A stretch of DNA of 15,320 nt from NCBI GenBank assembly GCA_002366835.1, contig DFBZ01000167.1, positions 21,694 through 37,013 on the forward strand. Direction: 5' to 3'. How positions within the stretch are numbered: the first letter of the stretch is position 1; every line of letters begins with the position of its first letter. Source of the DNA: Gammaproteobacteria bacterium UBA3067 (GTDB taxonomy: Bacteria; Pseudomonadota; Gammaproteobacteria; Pseudomonadales; UBA3067). Both the position numbers and the translations under genes were made by a program. This document shows positions 1 to 7,122 of the stretch, one piece after another. Below the pieces are notes generated by a model. It did not search any database and was not told where the DNA came from. It saw only the letters and a list, made by a program, of their open reading frames with translations.

Positions 1-60
1 GCACTTTGAGCTTGGTTTTAACGCAGTAGATGACCAAGTCAGTAGAATTTCAACAGCCTG
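1..60 (+). repeat. Right end of a dispersed inverted-repeat (MITE-like) element, cut by the window edge
   Basis: The last ~39 bases closely match the right end of the complete element at 7306-7590, with shared text including CGCAGTAGATG, CCAAGTCAGTAGA and the terminal TTTCAACAGCCTG (48-60). The ACTTTGAG at 3-10 is also shared, although this copy lacks some bases between the two blocks. The flanking bases after position 60 are TTAA, a palindromic tetranucleotide like the CTAG that flanks the other copy. The left end would lie outside the window. Confidence 0.75.
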
Positions 61-136
61 TTAAAAGTATTGCGCACTGGGGCTCTACTCCCTCAACTGT
101 TACACTGCCGCCATATTTTTAATACAGGCCTGCCCC

Positions 137-1516
137 GTGACTGCTACTGCTTTTTCTTCCTTGCCCCTCTCCGAAAACATGCTCGCTAATTTGGAGTCCC
201 TCGCTTACACCGAGATGACAGCCATTCAAGCGCAAAGCCTGCCCATTATCCTCGCTGGGCAAGACGTTATTGCAAAAGCGCGCACCGGCAGCGGCAAAAC
301 CGCTGCCTTTGGCATCGGGCTGCTGACACCCCTCAACCCGCGCTATTTCGGTTGCCAAGCCATAGTGATTTGCCCAACCCGAGAACTGGCTGATCAGGTT
401 GCCAAGGAAATTCGCCGCCTTGCTCGTAATGCTGACAATACCAAGGTGCTGACCTTGTGTGGTGGCCAACCCATCGGCCCACAAATTGGCTCCCTTGAAC
501 ATGGCGCACAAATTATTGTCGGCACCCCTGGGCGCATCCTGAAACATTTGGGCAAAGGCACCTTGAAGCTCGATGGTGTCAACACCCTGGTGCTGGATGA
601 AGCCGACCGCATGCTCGACATGGGCTTCTACGACAGCATCGCTGAAATCATTGAACAATGCCCCGAACAACGCCAAACCCTCTTATTCTCCGCTACCTAC
701 CCCGCCGGTATCAAAAAACTCGCCGCACGCTTTATGCGCGACCCCCAGCACGTCGAAGTGGAAGGCCAGCACGACAATGCGCAAATCCAACAGCGCTTTT
801 ATGAAATTAAAGCGGAGCAACGCCTTGAGGTGTTAAGCAAAGCACTCGCCTGCTTTCAGCCACAATCTTGCGTCGTGTTTTGTTTCACCAAATTACAGTG
901 CCAAGAAGTGGCCGACGACCTTAACCGCCAAGGCGTATCTGCACAGGCCCTCCATGGTGATCTGGAACAACGCGAGCGCGACCAAGTGCTGATTATGTTC
1001 GCCGGCCGCAGCATCTCCGTATTGGTGGCCACCGATGTCGCCGCTCGCGGCCTTGATATTGATAACCTCGACCTGGTCATCAACTACGAACTTGCCCGCG
1101 ACGCCGACACCCATATTCATCGCATCGGCCGCACCGGTCGCGCCGGAGAAAAGGGCATGGCCGTTAGCCTGGTCGGGCCAGCAGAAACCCACCGCGCCCA
1201 ACGCATCGAAGAACTACAAGGCAGCCCACTCAACTGGCACCCCACCAACAGCCTTAAACCGCAAAGCACTCAAGCCCTGCAAGCCCCCATGGTCACCCTC
1301 TGCATCAGCGCCGGTCGAAAAGACAAACTCCGCCCCGGCGACATCCTCGGTGCACTCACTGGCGAAGCCGGCCTACCCGGGAAACAAATCGGCAAAATAT
1401 CCATCACTGACTATCAAGCCTACGTCGCCGTCGAACGAGCCATCGCCGAGCAAGCACTGGAACGTTTAAGCACAGGAAAAATCAAAGGCCGCTCGTGGAA
1501 GATCAGAATGCTGTAG
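137..1516 (+). CDS. dbpA: ATP-dependent RNA helicase DbpA (DEAD-box, 23S rRNA-specific)
   Basis: 459-aa DEAD-box helicase that in E. coli is activated by hairpin 92 of 23S rRNA and acts in late 50S subunit assembly. Motifs seen: Q motif around residue 31, Walker A ARTGSGKT (48-55), PTRELA (80-85), DEAD (154-157), SAT (185-187), and motif VI HRIGRTGRAG (328-337). The C-terminal ~75 residues match the DbpA RNA-binding domain, including RPGDILGALTG and KIKGRSWKIRML. Length and layout match E. coli DbpA from memory of that protein. The start is GTG at 137, the first in-frame start that gives the expected N-terminus (MTATAFSSLPL); only a weak ACAGG lies upstream. It stands alone; no clear sigma-70 promoter was found between the repeat end at 60 and the start. 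Confidence 0.96.
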   Translation: MTATAFSSLPLSENMLANLESLAYTEMTAIQAQSLPIILAGQDVIAKARTGSGKTAAFGIGLLTPLNPRYFGCQAIVICPTRELADQVAKEIRRLARNADNTKVLTLCGGQPIGPQIGSLEHGAQIIVGTPGRILKHLGKGTLKLDGVNTLVLDEADRMLDMGFYDSIAEIIEQCPEQRQTLLFSATYPAGIKKLAARFMRDPQHVEVEGQHDNAQIQQRFYEIKAEQRLEVLSKALACFQPQSCVVFCFTKLQCQEVADDLNRQGVSAQALHGDLEQRERDQVLIMFAGRSISVLVATDVAARGLDIDNLDLVINYELARDADTHIHRIGRTGRAGEKGMAVSLVGPAETHRAQRIEELQGSPLNWHPTNSLKPQSTQALQAPMVTLCISAGRKDKLRPGDILGALTGEAGLPGKQIGKISITDYQAYVAVERAIAEQALERLSTGKIKGRSWKIRML

Positions 1517-1522
1517 GTGGGC

Positions 1523-1681
1523 TAGTTCGCCTACATAGGCTGCGTACGAGAAAAAGATGGCGCGGCACTTGATGCCCATTACCGCTTTTGACCCCTTGCC
1601 ATTCGCGAAGACTTAGCATTTAATAACAAGCTGGTTAACGATCGCGGCCTTCCTCCAGAGGGCTTTCATCCCATTAACTAG
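1523..1681 (+). pseudogene. Possible coding relic (C-terminal gene fragment with one internal stop)
   Basis: Reading from 1526 in one frame gives FAYIGCVREKDGAALDAHYRF, then a TGA at 1589-1591, then PLAIREDLAFNNKL and VNDRGLPPEGFHPIN to a TAG at 1679-1681. The amino-acid composition looks like real protein rather than random translation, and one nonsense change would explain the break. No start codon or ribosome site is present, so this would be the remnant of a gene whose front part is lost. I do not recognise the family. A GTAGGTG/CGCCTAC hairpin overlaps the dbpA stop just upstream (about 1513-1534) but has no T-run. Random open sequence is the alternative. Confidence 0.28.
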
Positions 1682-1727
1682 CGCGCAGCTGTATATTACC
1701 CCTTCAAATTATTCAGACTGATGCACA

Positions 1728-2354
1728 ATGTACTACGGTGAAAAATTAAACAGCATTACCCATCTCATTGGGGCCGCTCTGGCTTTAATTGGCTTTGGTG
1801 CGCTACTCACCATCAGCATCCAGTCACACAACCCCCTGCTCATCGTCAGCTTTACCATTTTTGGCTTCACTCTCACCCTGCTTTACACCATGTCCACCTT
1901 GTATCACAGCTTTCACCCACCCCAACTTAAAAAAATATTTCAGAAGCTCGATCACGTTTCTATTTACTTGTTAATCGCAGGAACCTATACGCCTTATATG
2001 CTGGTTTCGCTACGTGAGAATAATGGCCTGACAATGTTGGTGATGGTATGGCTGCTCGCTGCCATTGGCATATTACTGGATATTTTCATTCCAAAACGTA
2101 TTGAGTGGTTACAGATGTTGATATACCTGACTATGGGTTGGGTTTGCACACTGAACTTTTCTGAACTGCAAGCAGCTATGCCCAATGCTGGCGTAGTGTG
2201 GTTAACCATAGGCGGTATTGCTTACACGGCTGGCATCGTGTTTTATATATTGGACAACCTGAAAAAACTTCGTCATGCCCATGGTATCTGGCACTTGTTT
2301 GTTTTATCTGGCTCCATCTGCCACTTTGTTTCTATCGTTGCCTATGTGCGATAG
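1728..2354 (+). CDS. trhA: TrhA/YqfA-like hemolysin III family membrane protein (PAQR superfamily)
   Basis: 208-aa integral membrane protein with about seven hydrophobic segments (roughly residues 9-31, 38-58, 75-97, 102-121, 127-146, 155-174, 186-207). Family signatures are present: TLYHS (58-62), KLDHVSIYLLIAGTYTPY (73-90), GGIAYTAGIVFY (162-173) and HGIWHLFVLSGSICHF (185-200). His60, Asp75/His76, His185, His189 and His199 are the likely metal-site positions known for PAQR proteins. In E. coli TrhA is linked to membrane energetics and fluidity; the old hemolysin name does not establish haemolytic activity. The ATG at 1728 has no good Shine-Dalgarno sequence, so translation may be weak. No operon partner; the following 400 bp are non-coding. 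Confidence 0.9.
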   Translation: MYYGEKLNSITHLIGAALALIGFGALLTISIQSHNPLLIVSFTIFGFTLTLLYTMSTLYHSFHPPQLKKIFQKLDHVSIYLLIAGTYTPYMLVSLRENNGLTMLVMVWLLAAIGILLDIFIPKRIEWLQMLIYLTMGWVCTLNFSELQAAMPNAGVVWLTIGGIAYTAGIVFYILDNLKKLRHAHGIWHLFVLSGSICHFVSIVAYVR

Positions 2355-2758
2355 CGCCTATGCCGAAAAAGCGTAAGGGCTTTCAGCATTTCATTTTATT
2401 CCGCTCCACTCCAATTCAATTCAATTCAATTCAAACAAATTCACCGTAGCTTGGGGTTCGCAAGTCCACCTGCTTACATCTATTGGTTTGTTGTAACGCA
2501 GCTCTGATAAAGCCTCCTGATTCATCAGTGATTTAGGCCTAGCCTTAGGACAAACAGGCGGACATTTTTTGCCTTAAAAATAGAGACCAAAATAACACCT
2601 CTAATTGAAATAAAAGATAATATGTTAAACGTATAGTAGGACATATTTTAGGACAAAAATAACTGACATTAAGAGTACCAAGAAGATAGAAACCTTTCGC
2701 TCTGGGATATTCACAATTTTAAAGTGCACTCGAGAATAGACTTGTAAAATCGTTTAAA
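2355..2758. other. Intergenic stretch with no gene seen
   Basis: About 400 bp without a supportable ORF. It holds four tandem AATTC units (2413-2432), an AT-rich segment around 2575-2660, and three AGGACA copies (around 2546, 2639 and 2650). No tRNA fold or clear terminator was found. The GGGGTTCGCAAGTCC near 2453 resembles a tRNA T-arm but no other tRNA parts accompany it. Confidence 0.5.
2413..2432. repeat. Pentanucleotide tandem repeat (AATTC)x4
   Basis: Four perfect head-to-tail AATTC units, with a further AAATTC a few bases downstream. It lies in non-coding DNA after trhA, so length changes would not alter a protein. Confidence 0.85.
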
Positions 2759-2795
2759 TTGACGCAAGACCTGATTTCGGACTATATTTGGTCTT
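2759..2795 (+). promoter_or_regulatory. Promoter and possible autoregulatory operator of the toxin-antitoxin module
   Basis: TTGACG (2759-2764) and TATATT (2783-2788) are separated by 18 bp, a good sigma-70 match. AAGACC (2766-2771) and GGTCTT (2790-2795) form an inverted repeat that overlaps the spacer and -10 region. Phd/YefM antitoxins usually repress their own promoter at such dyads, so this is a plausible operator; the arms are only 6 bp long. The predicted transcript would start about 15 bp before the antitoxin ATG. Confidence 0.55.
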
Positions 2796-2809
2796 ATTGG
2801 GAGGTATTT

Positions 2810-3085
2810 ATGAAACTATCCAAGCAAATAAAGCCGATCAGCTATCTGAAGGCGCATGCCGCAGAAATCGTGCGTAATCTCGCGGGCCAAGGTGAGCCCC
2901 TGGTGATCACACAGAATGGTGAAGCCAAGGCGGTAATGCAAGACATCAAAAGCTATGAGCAAACGCAAGAAACCATGGCTCTTCTAAAGATTCTTGCGCT
3001 TGGCACGCGTCAGATCGAAAGTGGTAAAGTTCAGCCTGCCAGTGATGTTGTTGCCAAACTTCGTAGTCGACGCAAAAATCGCTAA
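2810..3085 (+). CDS. Type II antitoxin, Phd/YefM family
   Basis: 91-aa protein. The start at ATG 2810 is set by GGGAGGT 4 bp upstream; an in-frame TTG at 2759 would read through the promoter and is rejected. The N-terminal half (PISYLKAHAAEIVRNLA, then EPLVITQNGEAKAVMQDIKSYEQ) has the Phd/YefM DNA-binding fold signature. The C-terminal part (residues 52-91) is basic and probably wraps the toxin. The stop codon overlaps the toxin start (TAATG), so the two are translationally coupled, with antitoxin first as is usual. Expected role: neutralise the downstream RelE/ParE toxin and repress the operon. Confidence 0.9.
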   Translation: MKLSKQIKPISYLKAHAAEIVRNLAGQGEPLVITQNGEAKAVMQDIKSYEQTQETMALLKILALGTRQIESGKVQPASDVVAKLRSRRKNR

Positions 3086-3411
3086 TGAGCTACCAAGTAT
3101 TACTGACTGACGATGCTGTTTACGATCTTGAGGATATATATGACTATATCGAATCCCATGACTCACCTGAAAAGGTTGATTACGTTCTCGACAAAATAGA
3201 GGAGACCTTTTCGAGCCTTTCCGACAACCCAGAGCGCGGCGCTTATCCGAATGAATTGCTTGCAGTGGGGTTGCGTGAATATCGCGAAGTCTATTTCAAG
3301 CCCTACCGTATTATTTATCGAGTTATTGCTCCGCATGTGTATGTCATGGTGATTATTGACGGTCGTCGTGATATGCAGTCACTTCTCCAGCGACGCTTGC
3401 TTCAAGCCTAA
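3085..3411 (+). CDS. Type II toxin, RelE/ParE superfamily
   Basis: 108-aa protein whose ATG shares one base with the antitoxin stop. Family features: the N-terminal DDAVYDLEDIYDYIES helix, NPERGAYPNELLAVGLREYREV (residues 48-69), PYRIIYRVI (73-81), and a C-terminal strand VYVMVIIDGRRDMQSLL. This pattern is closer to ParE-type proteins (gyrase poisons) than to classical RelE mRNases, but sequence alone does not settle the target. It appears intact, so the module could be active. Its lone setting, with no plasmid or phage genes nearby, fits a chromosomal module acquired separately. Confidence 0.88.
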   Translation: MSYQVLLTDDAVYDLEDIYDYIESHDSPEKVDYVLDKIEETFSSLSDNPERGAYPNELLAVGLREYREVYFKPYRIIYRVIAPHVYVMVIIDGRRDMQSLLQRRLLQA

Positions 3412-3701
3412 GCTTTATCGCGTCTAATTCTTCGTGGCATCTATGACTCTCATCAATCTTTGATTAAGCCTGCACAAACGCCCCCCCCTTACCTATAGAA
3501 AAAGATAATCACGATCCATTTAATTCGGCCTGTGCCAAGTTTTTCGCTTCGCAGCTTGGGCAGAATTAACTGATTAAAAAATCACTATCGGCCCCACATT
3601 GGATTTAGAGCGCACTTAAATTGCACATTATCCCAGTGCCTTATACAACCTAGATTATTCTAACCCCCCTAAATAAGACTTATTCTTGCCGAGTTTCGTT
3701 C
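3412..3701. other. Intergenic stretch upstream of cynS, with an imperfect palindrome
   Basis: 290 bp with no ORF. It contains a run of eight C (3481-3488) and an imperfect inverted repeat at 3520-3569, with outer arms TTAATTC/GAATTAA and inner arms TGCCAAG/CTTGGGCA. No T-run follows, so a terminator is doubtful. GCAC-N9-GTGC at 3623-3639 resembles a relaxed NtrC half-site pair, about 97 bp before the predicted sigma-54 start, but its spacing is 2 bp wider than the NtrC consensus. Confidence 0.4.
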
Positions 3702-3717
3702 TGGCATGTCGCTTGCT
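3702..3717 (+). promoter_or_regulatory. Sigma-54 (RpoN) promoter for cynS
   Basis: TGGCATG-TCGC-TTGCT matches the RpoN consensus TGGCACG-N4-TTGCW with one mismatch in the conserved blocks and an exact GG-N10-GC spacing (GG 3703-3704, GC 3715-3716). A start near 3728 would give a leader of about 60 nt. RpoN control of a cyanase gene fits use of cyanate as a nitrogen source. Confidence 0.65.
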
Positions 3718-3737
3718 GAAATACTTTCTGTGATTAG

Positions 3738-3758
3738 CCGTTTATGTAAACGGTTTAC
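3738..3758 (+). promoter_or_regulatory. Two overlapping palindromes in the cynS leader
   Basis: CCGTTTA-TG-TAAACGG (3738-3753) and GTAAAC-G-GTTTAC (3746-3758) are both perfect dyads and share bases. They lie just after the predicted sigma-54 start and before the ribosome site GGAG (3778-3781). They could be an operator for an unknown repressor, or alternative RNA hairpins in the leader. No T-run follows, so termination is unlikely. Confidence 0.45.
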
Positions 3759-3788
3759 TTTTAAGAAACGTTAAATGGGAGCAGGCAC

Positions 3789-4229
3789 ATGAAAAAAGAA
3801 GAAGTGGTAGAGGCGGTTGTTTTAGCAAAAAAAGACAAGGGTTTGTCATGGGAAGACATTGCCAGTGATCTGGGTATGGGAACCGTGTGGGTAACATCGG
3901 CCTGTTTGGGAATGAATAGTATGCCTGAAGAGCCTGCAGAAAAACTATGTCAATTGCTTGACTTGCCTGAGGGTGCCAAGGCTGCCTTGATGGAATTCCC
4001 AGTTAAAACCTGGGACGAAGCTATTCCGCAAGACCCGCTAATTTATCGTTTATACGAAGTCGTTGGTGTGTACGGCGATACATTAAAAGAGGTGATTCAG
4101 GAAAAATTTGGCGACGGTATTATGAGCGCCATTGATTTCAGTATGGATGTACAAAAACAGGAAGACCCAAAAGGAGATCGCGTAATTCTCACCATGAATG
4201 GAAAATTTTTACCGTATAAAAGCTGGTAA
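3789..4229 (+). CDS. cynS: Cyanate hydratase (cyanase)
   Basis: 146-aa enzyme that converts cyanate plus bicarbonate to carbamate and CO2; carbamate then releases ammonia. The catalytic triad known from E. coli CynS (Arg96, Glu99, Ser122) lines up here as Arg87, Glu90 and Ser113 in IYRLYEVVGVYG and GIMSAIDF. The N-terminal helix-turn-helix-like dimer domain (residues 1-70) and the C-terminal LTMNGKFLPYKSW are typical. It is about 10 residues shorter than E. coli CynS, all at the N-terminus. The ATG has GGAG 7 bp upstream. No cynT carbonic anhydrase or cynX transporter is present; the nearby channel gene may supply uptake. Control is probably through the sigma-54 promoter at 3702. Confidence 0.96.
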   Translation: MKKEEVVEAVVLAKKDKGLSWEDIASDLGMGTVWVTSACLGMNSMPEEPAEKLCQLLDLPEGAKAALMEFPVKTWDEAIPQDPLIYRLYEVVGVYGDTLKEVIQEKFGDGIMSAIDFSMDVQKQEDPKGDRVILTMNGKFLPYKSW

Positions 4230-4234
4230 ACAAT

Positions 4235-4314
4235 CTACTGTGAATTTAAGAAAAAATACTTCGAAGAAGGCGTCTAAGATAAAGCACTTTCTTGGGGGTT
4301 TTATTGCACAGTAG
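4235..4314. repeat. Inverted repeat between the convergent cynS and kinase genes
   Basis: CTACTGTG (4235-4242) and CACAGTAG (4307-4314) are perfect 8-bp arms spanning almost the whole 89-bp convergent spacer. A small CTTCGAAG palindrome lies inside (around 4259-4266). It may help end transcription from either side, but the loop is long and no strong GC stem is seen. Confidence 0.3.
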
Positions 4315-4318
4315 AATT

Positions 4319-6049
4319 TTATTGTATGTATTGATAAATAACGATACACATTAAAATAAACGAAATTCCCTGCCAAAATACCACGGGGTTTCGTTCTATT
4401 AACGGCGGCTTGGATTTATTAATATAACGAGAGTTAGGGTGTTTTAGTTCGTATACAAACTCCGATACTTCGGCGTAACGTTTTGCCAAGTTTATTTCAA
4501 CTGCCTGCTTGATGGCATAATCGATCCAGCCAAGGGTGTTATTTTCATTATTTAAGGTTCTATTTTTGAGTAAAGAAGCATACACCAGCCGTTTTTGAGA
4601 TTTTGGCGTATTTGTTTTTGCGATAGCTGTACCGTACGGAAACCGACCAGATAGCATTTGATAAGCAATAACGCCGAGTGAAAAAATGTCTGATTGACTA
4701 GTTCCTGTTTCTCCCAGGAAATATTCTGGCGCTGTATACTGTGCTGTGCCTACAATACCTTCATTTACTTTTTTTATTTCAGTAATGCCCGCTACTTTTG
4801 TTGCGCCGAAATCAATAATTTTTACTGTGCCTGTTGCATCTATCATCACATTTGCAGGGCGTAAATCCTGGTGCACCATTTCTTGTCGATGAAATGCCTG
4901 TAGGCCTTTCGCAATTTGTTCAATGATTGAACGCACGGTGTCAATATCTGGGGAAGGATTATCAACCATCCATTGGCTTAGGGTTTTTCCCTCAATATAT
5001 TCTGTTACCGTGTAGAGATAGTGTCGTTTGCGTGGTGAGTCTACCGCTTTGAGCACGTAGGCGTTATTTAATCGCTTAGCGATCCATTCTTCCATAAGAA
5101 AGTTTTCTAGATATTCCTCATTGTTACGCATTTCGGCTGAAGGGGTTTTAATAACCACCTTCTCTCCAGACTGACTATCTTTTGCTAAATAAACGTGACT
5201 ACGGCTACTAATATAAATTTCGCGAAGAATAGAGTAACCATCAAATTCTTTTCTAGCTTGTAAGACCGGAGCTGGTGGTAACAAACCAATTTGTTCCTGT
5301 ACTTCACTCAGGTTTTGCTGAGACAAACTGCTAATTTTTACAATCTGTAATGTAAGATTATCGTCACTTCCCGCCTCATACGCTTTTTCAACCAGGTTTT
5401 TCGCGACCTGGTCAAAATCACTTTCAGCACTTTCAATTGCTTCGGCAACTATTTTTTCAGAAAGATATTCGTAAACACCGTCAGTCGCTAAAACAAAAAT
5501 GTCTCCCTCATGAATGGGTATGGCCTTGTAATCAATTTCAAGGTAATAGTGAATACCCAACGCCCGTGTTAAATAGCTAACTTCCGGGGATACTTCACGG
5601 CGGTGATCCGTTGTTAATTGTTCGAGTCGGCCATCACTCAATCGATAAATGCGAGAGTCGCCACTATGAAACAGGTGGGCAGTGTTGGATTTAAAAACAA
5701 GTGCGCTAAAGGTACAGACATACCCTTTATCTTTATCATGGCGGTTGGGGCTGTTTTGCGTTTGTGCGTATAACCAGGAATTTGTTGCTTTTAATACCCG
5801 TTGTGCAGAAGTCTTTACCGACCAGGAATCTGATGTGCAGTAGTAATCTTGCAAAAAAGAGGTTACAGCGGTTTCGCTTGCGACCTGACTCACCTTGCTA
5901 CTGCTAATACCATCCGCAATAGCGACGGCAATGCCTTTAGAACTAAGTAAGGGTTCTTTGGGAATAAAGACCCCGTGGAAATCCTGATTAACAGGTTTTT
6001 TTCCAGGGCTAGAATATTGGCCCGTAGAAACCGCTAATTGTTTATTCAT
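4319..6049 (-). CDS. Bifunctional PP2C-type protein phosphatase / Ser-Thr kinase, membrane-anchored
   Basis: 576-aa fusion. The N-terminal PP2C domain (about 1-240) has the metal-binding motifs NQD (21-23), ADG (45-47), HSGDSRIYR (128-136), ATDGVYEYL (188-196) and SDDNLTL (228-234). The Hanks kinase domain (about 270-535) has Lys301 in VVIK, a catalytic loop HQDLRPAN (393-400), DFG (413-415) and APE (440-442). The usual catalytic-loop lysine is Arg397, and the glycine-rich loop is degenerate (ISSRSHVYLA, no GxGxxG). One C-terminal membrane helix (about 556-575) puts the catalytic domains in the cytoplasm. The same architecture sits beside nitrate/nitrite genes in Pseudomonas (PA1782 next to nasA, from memory). 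It follows the channel gene by 55 bp on the same strand and has no visible promoter of its own. The Shine-Dalgarno-like GGGGG lies in a terminator-like stem. Confidence 0.93.
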   Translation of the reverse strand: MNKQLAVSTGQYSSPGKKPVNQDFHGVFIPKEPLLSSKGIAVAIADGISSSKVSQVASETAVTSFLQDYYCTSDSWSVKTSAQRVLKATNSWLYAQTQNSPNRHDKDKGYVCTFSALVFKSNTAHLFHSGDSRIYRLSDGRLEQLTTDHRREVSPEVSYLTRALGIHYYLEIDYKAIPIHEGDIFVLATDGVYEYLSEKIVAEAIESAESDFDQVAKNLVEKAYEAGSDDNLTLQIVKISSLSQQNLSEVQEQIGLLPPAPVLQARKEFDGYSILREIYISSRSHVYLAKDSQSGEKVVIKTPSAEMRNNEEYLENFLMEEWIAKRLNNAYVLKAVDSPRKRHYLYTVTEYIEGKTLSQWMVDNPSPDIDTVRSIIEQIAKGLQAFHRQEMVHQDLRPANVMIDATGTVKIIDFGATKVAGITEIKKVNEGIVGTAQYTAPEYFLGETGTSQSDIFSLGVIAYQMLSGRFPYGTAIAKTNTPKSQKRLVYASLLKNRTLNNENNTLGWIDYAIKQAVEINLAKRYAEVSEFVYELKHPNSRYINKSKPPLIERNPVVFWQGISFILMCIVIYQYIQ

Positions 6050-6083
6050 AAAATAAAAACCCCCGGCTTTTACAAGCTGGGGG
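6050..6083 (-). terminator. Rho-independent terminator/attenuator between the channel and kinase genes
   Basis: On the minus strand CCCCCAGCTT and AAGCCGGGGG form a 10-bp GC-rich stem with one mismatch and a GTAA loop, followed at once by TTTTTATTTT. It ends directly at the kinase ATG. The G-run of the 3' arm is also the only Shine-Dalgarno-like sequence for that gene, so the hairpin could both stop most transcription and mask the ribosome site. Confidence 0.85.
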
Positions 6084-6104
6084 CTATCTGTTTACCCTGG
6101 TTTA

Positions 6105-6941
6105 TTATGCCAAGCGACTTTTCGCCGCTTCGTTCAGCTTACGCTCTGGGCTGGTTTTAACGTGCGTTAAGTACAATGGTAAGCCCACCAATAAAAAGCC
6201 TCCCGCAAGGTTACCCAAAGCAGTGGGGATCTCATTCCAAACTAAATAATCCACAACCGTAAAGTCACCGCCCATAATCATGGAAAACGGGAATAAGAAC
6301 ATGTTCACAATGGAGTGCTCAAAACCCATAAAGAAAAACAACATAACAGGCATCCACATGGCCATCATCTTACTGGTTGCGGAGGTCGAGATCAGCGCAC
6401 CAACCACACCCATGGACACCATCCAGTTACACAGCATGCCGCGAAAAAAAATAGTAATCCAACCTGCTAAGCCGTGCTCCTGATAACCCAAGGTTCTGGA
6501 TTCACCAATGCTGCTAACCTTTGCCGCCAGGGCTCCGCCATCGGTGTTATAGCCATACGTTAAAATATACGACGCAAAAAAGGCAACGGTTAGCGCACCG
6601 GCAAAGTTACCGACAAAGACCAAACCCCAATTCCTGAGAAGTTGATCGATGGTACAACCAGGGCGTTTATCAATAACGGCCAGCGGTACGAGGGTAAATA
6701 CACCGGTCAGCAAGTCGAATTTCATCAGGTATAACATAATGAAACCCACAGGGAACAACAACGCGCCCACTAAGGGGTTGCCGGTTTTCACGATAACCGT
6801 TATCGCAAAAAATGCGGCCAAACCCAGAATCGCCCCCGCCATAAAGGCACGTACCAGGGTATCTTTGGTGGACATAAATATTTTCTGCTCGCCTGAATCA
6901 ACCATTTTGGTTGCAAACTCGCTTGGTTCTATATAAGCCAT
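6105..6941 (-). CDS. nirC: Formate/nitrite transporter family channel (FocA/NirC-like)
   Basis: 278-aa membrane protein of the FNT family, pentameric channels for small monovalent anions such as formate or nitrite. GFEHSIVNMFLFP carries the pore histidine (His209 in this numbering, the same number as in FocA), and NEIPTALGNLAGG matches the family's last-helix region. Six hydrophobic segments are evident. The start is the ATG at 6941 (MAYIEPSEF), with GAGAGG 8 bp upstream; a longer frame to 7016 would cover the sigma-54 promoter and is rejected. Nitrite is the most likely substrate because of the NtrC/sigma-54 control and the kinase neighbour. Cyanate, also a small monovalent anion, is a speculative alternative given cynS. 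Formate cannot be excluded. Confidence 0.9.
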   Translation of the reverse strand: MAYIEPSEFATKMVDSGEQKIFMSTKDTLVRAFMAGAILGLAAFFAITVIVKTGNPLVGALLFPVGFIMLYLMKFDLLTGVFTLVPLAVIDKRPGCTIDQLLRNWGLVFVGNFAGALTVAFFASYILTYGYNTDGGALAAKVSSIGESRTLGYQEHGLAGWITIFFRGMLCNWMVSMGVVGALISTSATSKMMAMWMPVMLFFFMGFEHSIVNMFLFPFSMIMGGDFTVVDYLVWNEIPTALGNLAGGFLLVGLPLYLTHVKTSPERKLNEAAKSRLA

Positions 6942-6996
6942 TGGCATTACCTCTCGAGGGTATTGATGATTTAGTAGGTTAAGATCCACACGTATT

Positions 6997-7012
6997 AGCG
7001 AATTTAGTGCCA
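6997..7012 (-). promoter_or_regulatory. Sigma-54 (RpoN) promoter for the FNT channel gene
   Basis: Minus-strand TGGCAC-TAAAT-TCGCT matches TGGCAC-N5-TTGCW with one mismatch and exact GG-N10-GC spacing. A start near 6986 gives a leader of about 45 nt before the ATG at 6941. Confidence 0.75.
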
Positions 7013-7056
7013 ACAATATAGAACCCCCTTAAAACAGCCCTAAAATTGAGATGCAC

Positions 7057-7065
7057 GGGGGGGGG
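7057..7065. repeat. Nine-base G homopolymer between activator site and promoter
   Basis: Nine consecutive G on the plus strand, between the NtrC-like site and the sigma-54 promoter of the channel gene. Slippage here would shift the spacing and helical phase between the two sites by a base at a time. Confidence 0.6.
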
Positions 7066-7122
7066 AAGTGGCCACAATGGCCGCTGGCTTAGCGCTTATA
7101 CATACTGCCGGAGAACAATAAG

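Noticed and set aside
119..676. 185-codon frame on the minus strand inside dbpA
   Set aside because: Lies wholly opposite well-matched dbpA motifs; its length reflects the GC-rich codon pattern of the real gene.
1513..1534. Terminator at the end of dbpA
   Set aside because: The GTAGGTG/CGCCTAC stem is short, overlaps the stop codon and has no following T-run.
2446..2466. Possible tRNA T-arm
   Set aside because: No acceptor, D or anticodon arms can be paired around it.
2759..2809. TTG-initiated 17-residue extension of the antitoxin
   Set aside because: The stretch is the -35/-10 promoter and dyad; the ATG at 2810 has a strong GGGAGGT.
3481..3488. C8 homopolymer as a phase-variation tract
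   Set aside because: It lies in non-coding DNA away from any promoter element or reading frame.
3520..3569. Integron attC site near the toxin-antitoxin module
   Set aside because: The palindrome lacks the GTTRRRY/RYYYAAC core sites, and no integrase or cassette series is present.
6942..7016. 25-residue N-terminal extension of the FNT channel
   Set aside because: It would translate through the sigma-54 promoter, and the internal ATG at 6941 has the better ribosome site and a family-like N-terminus.
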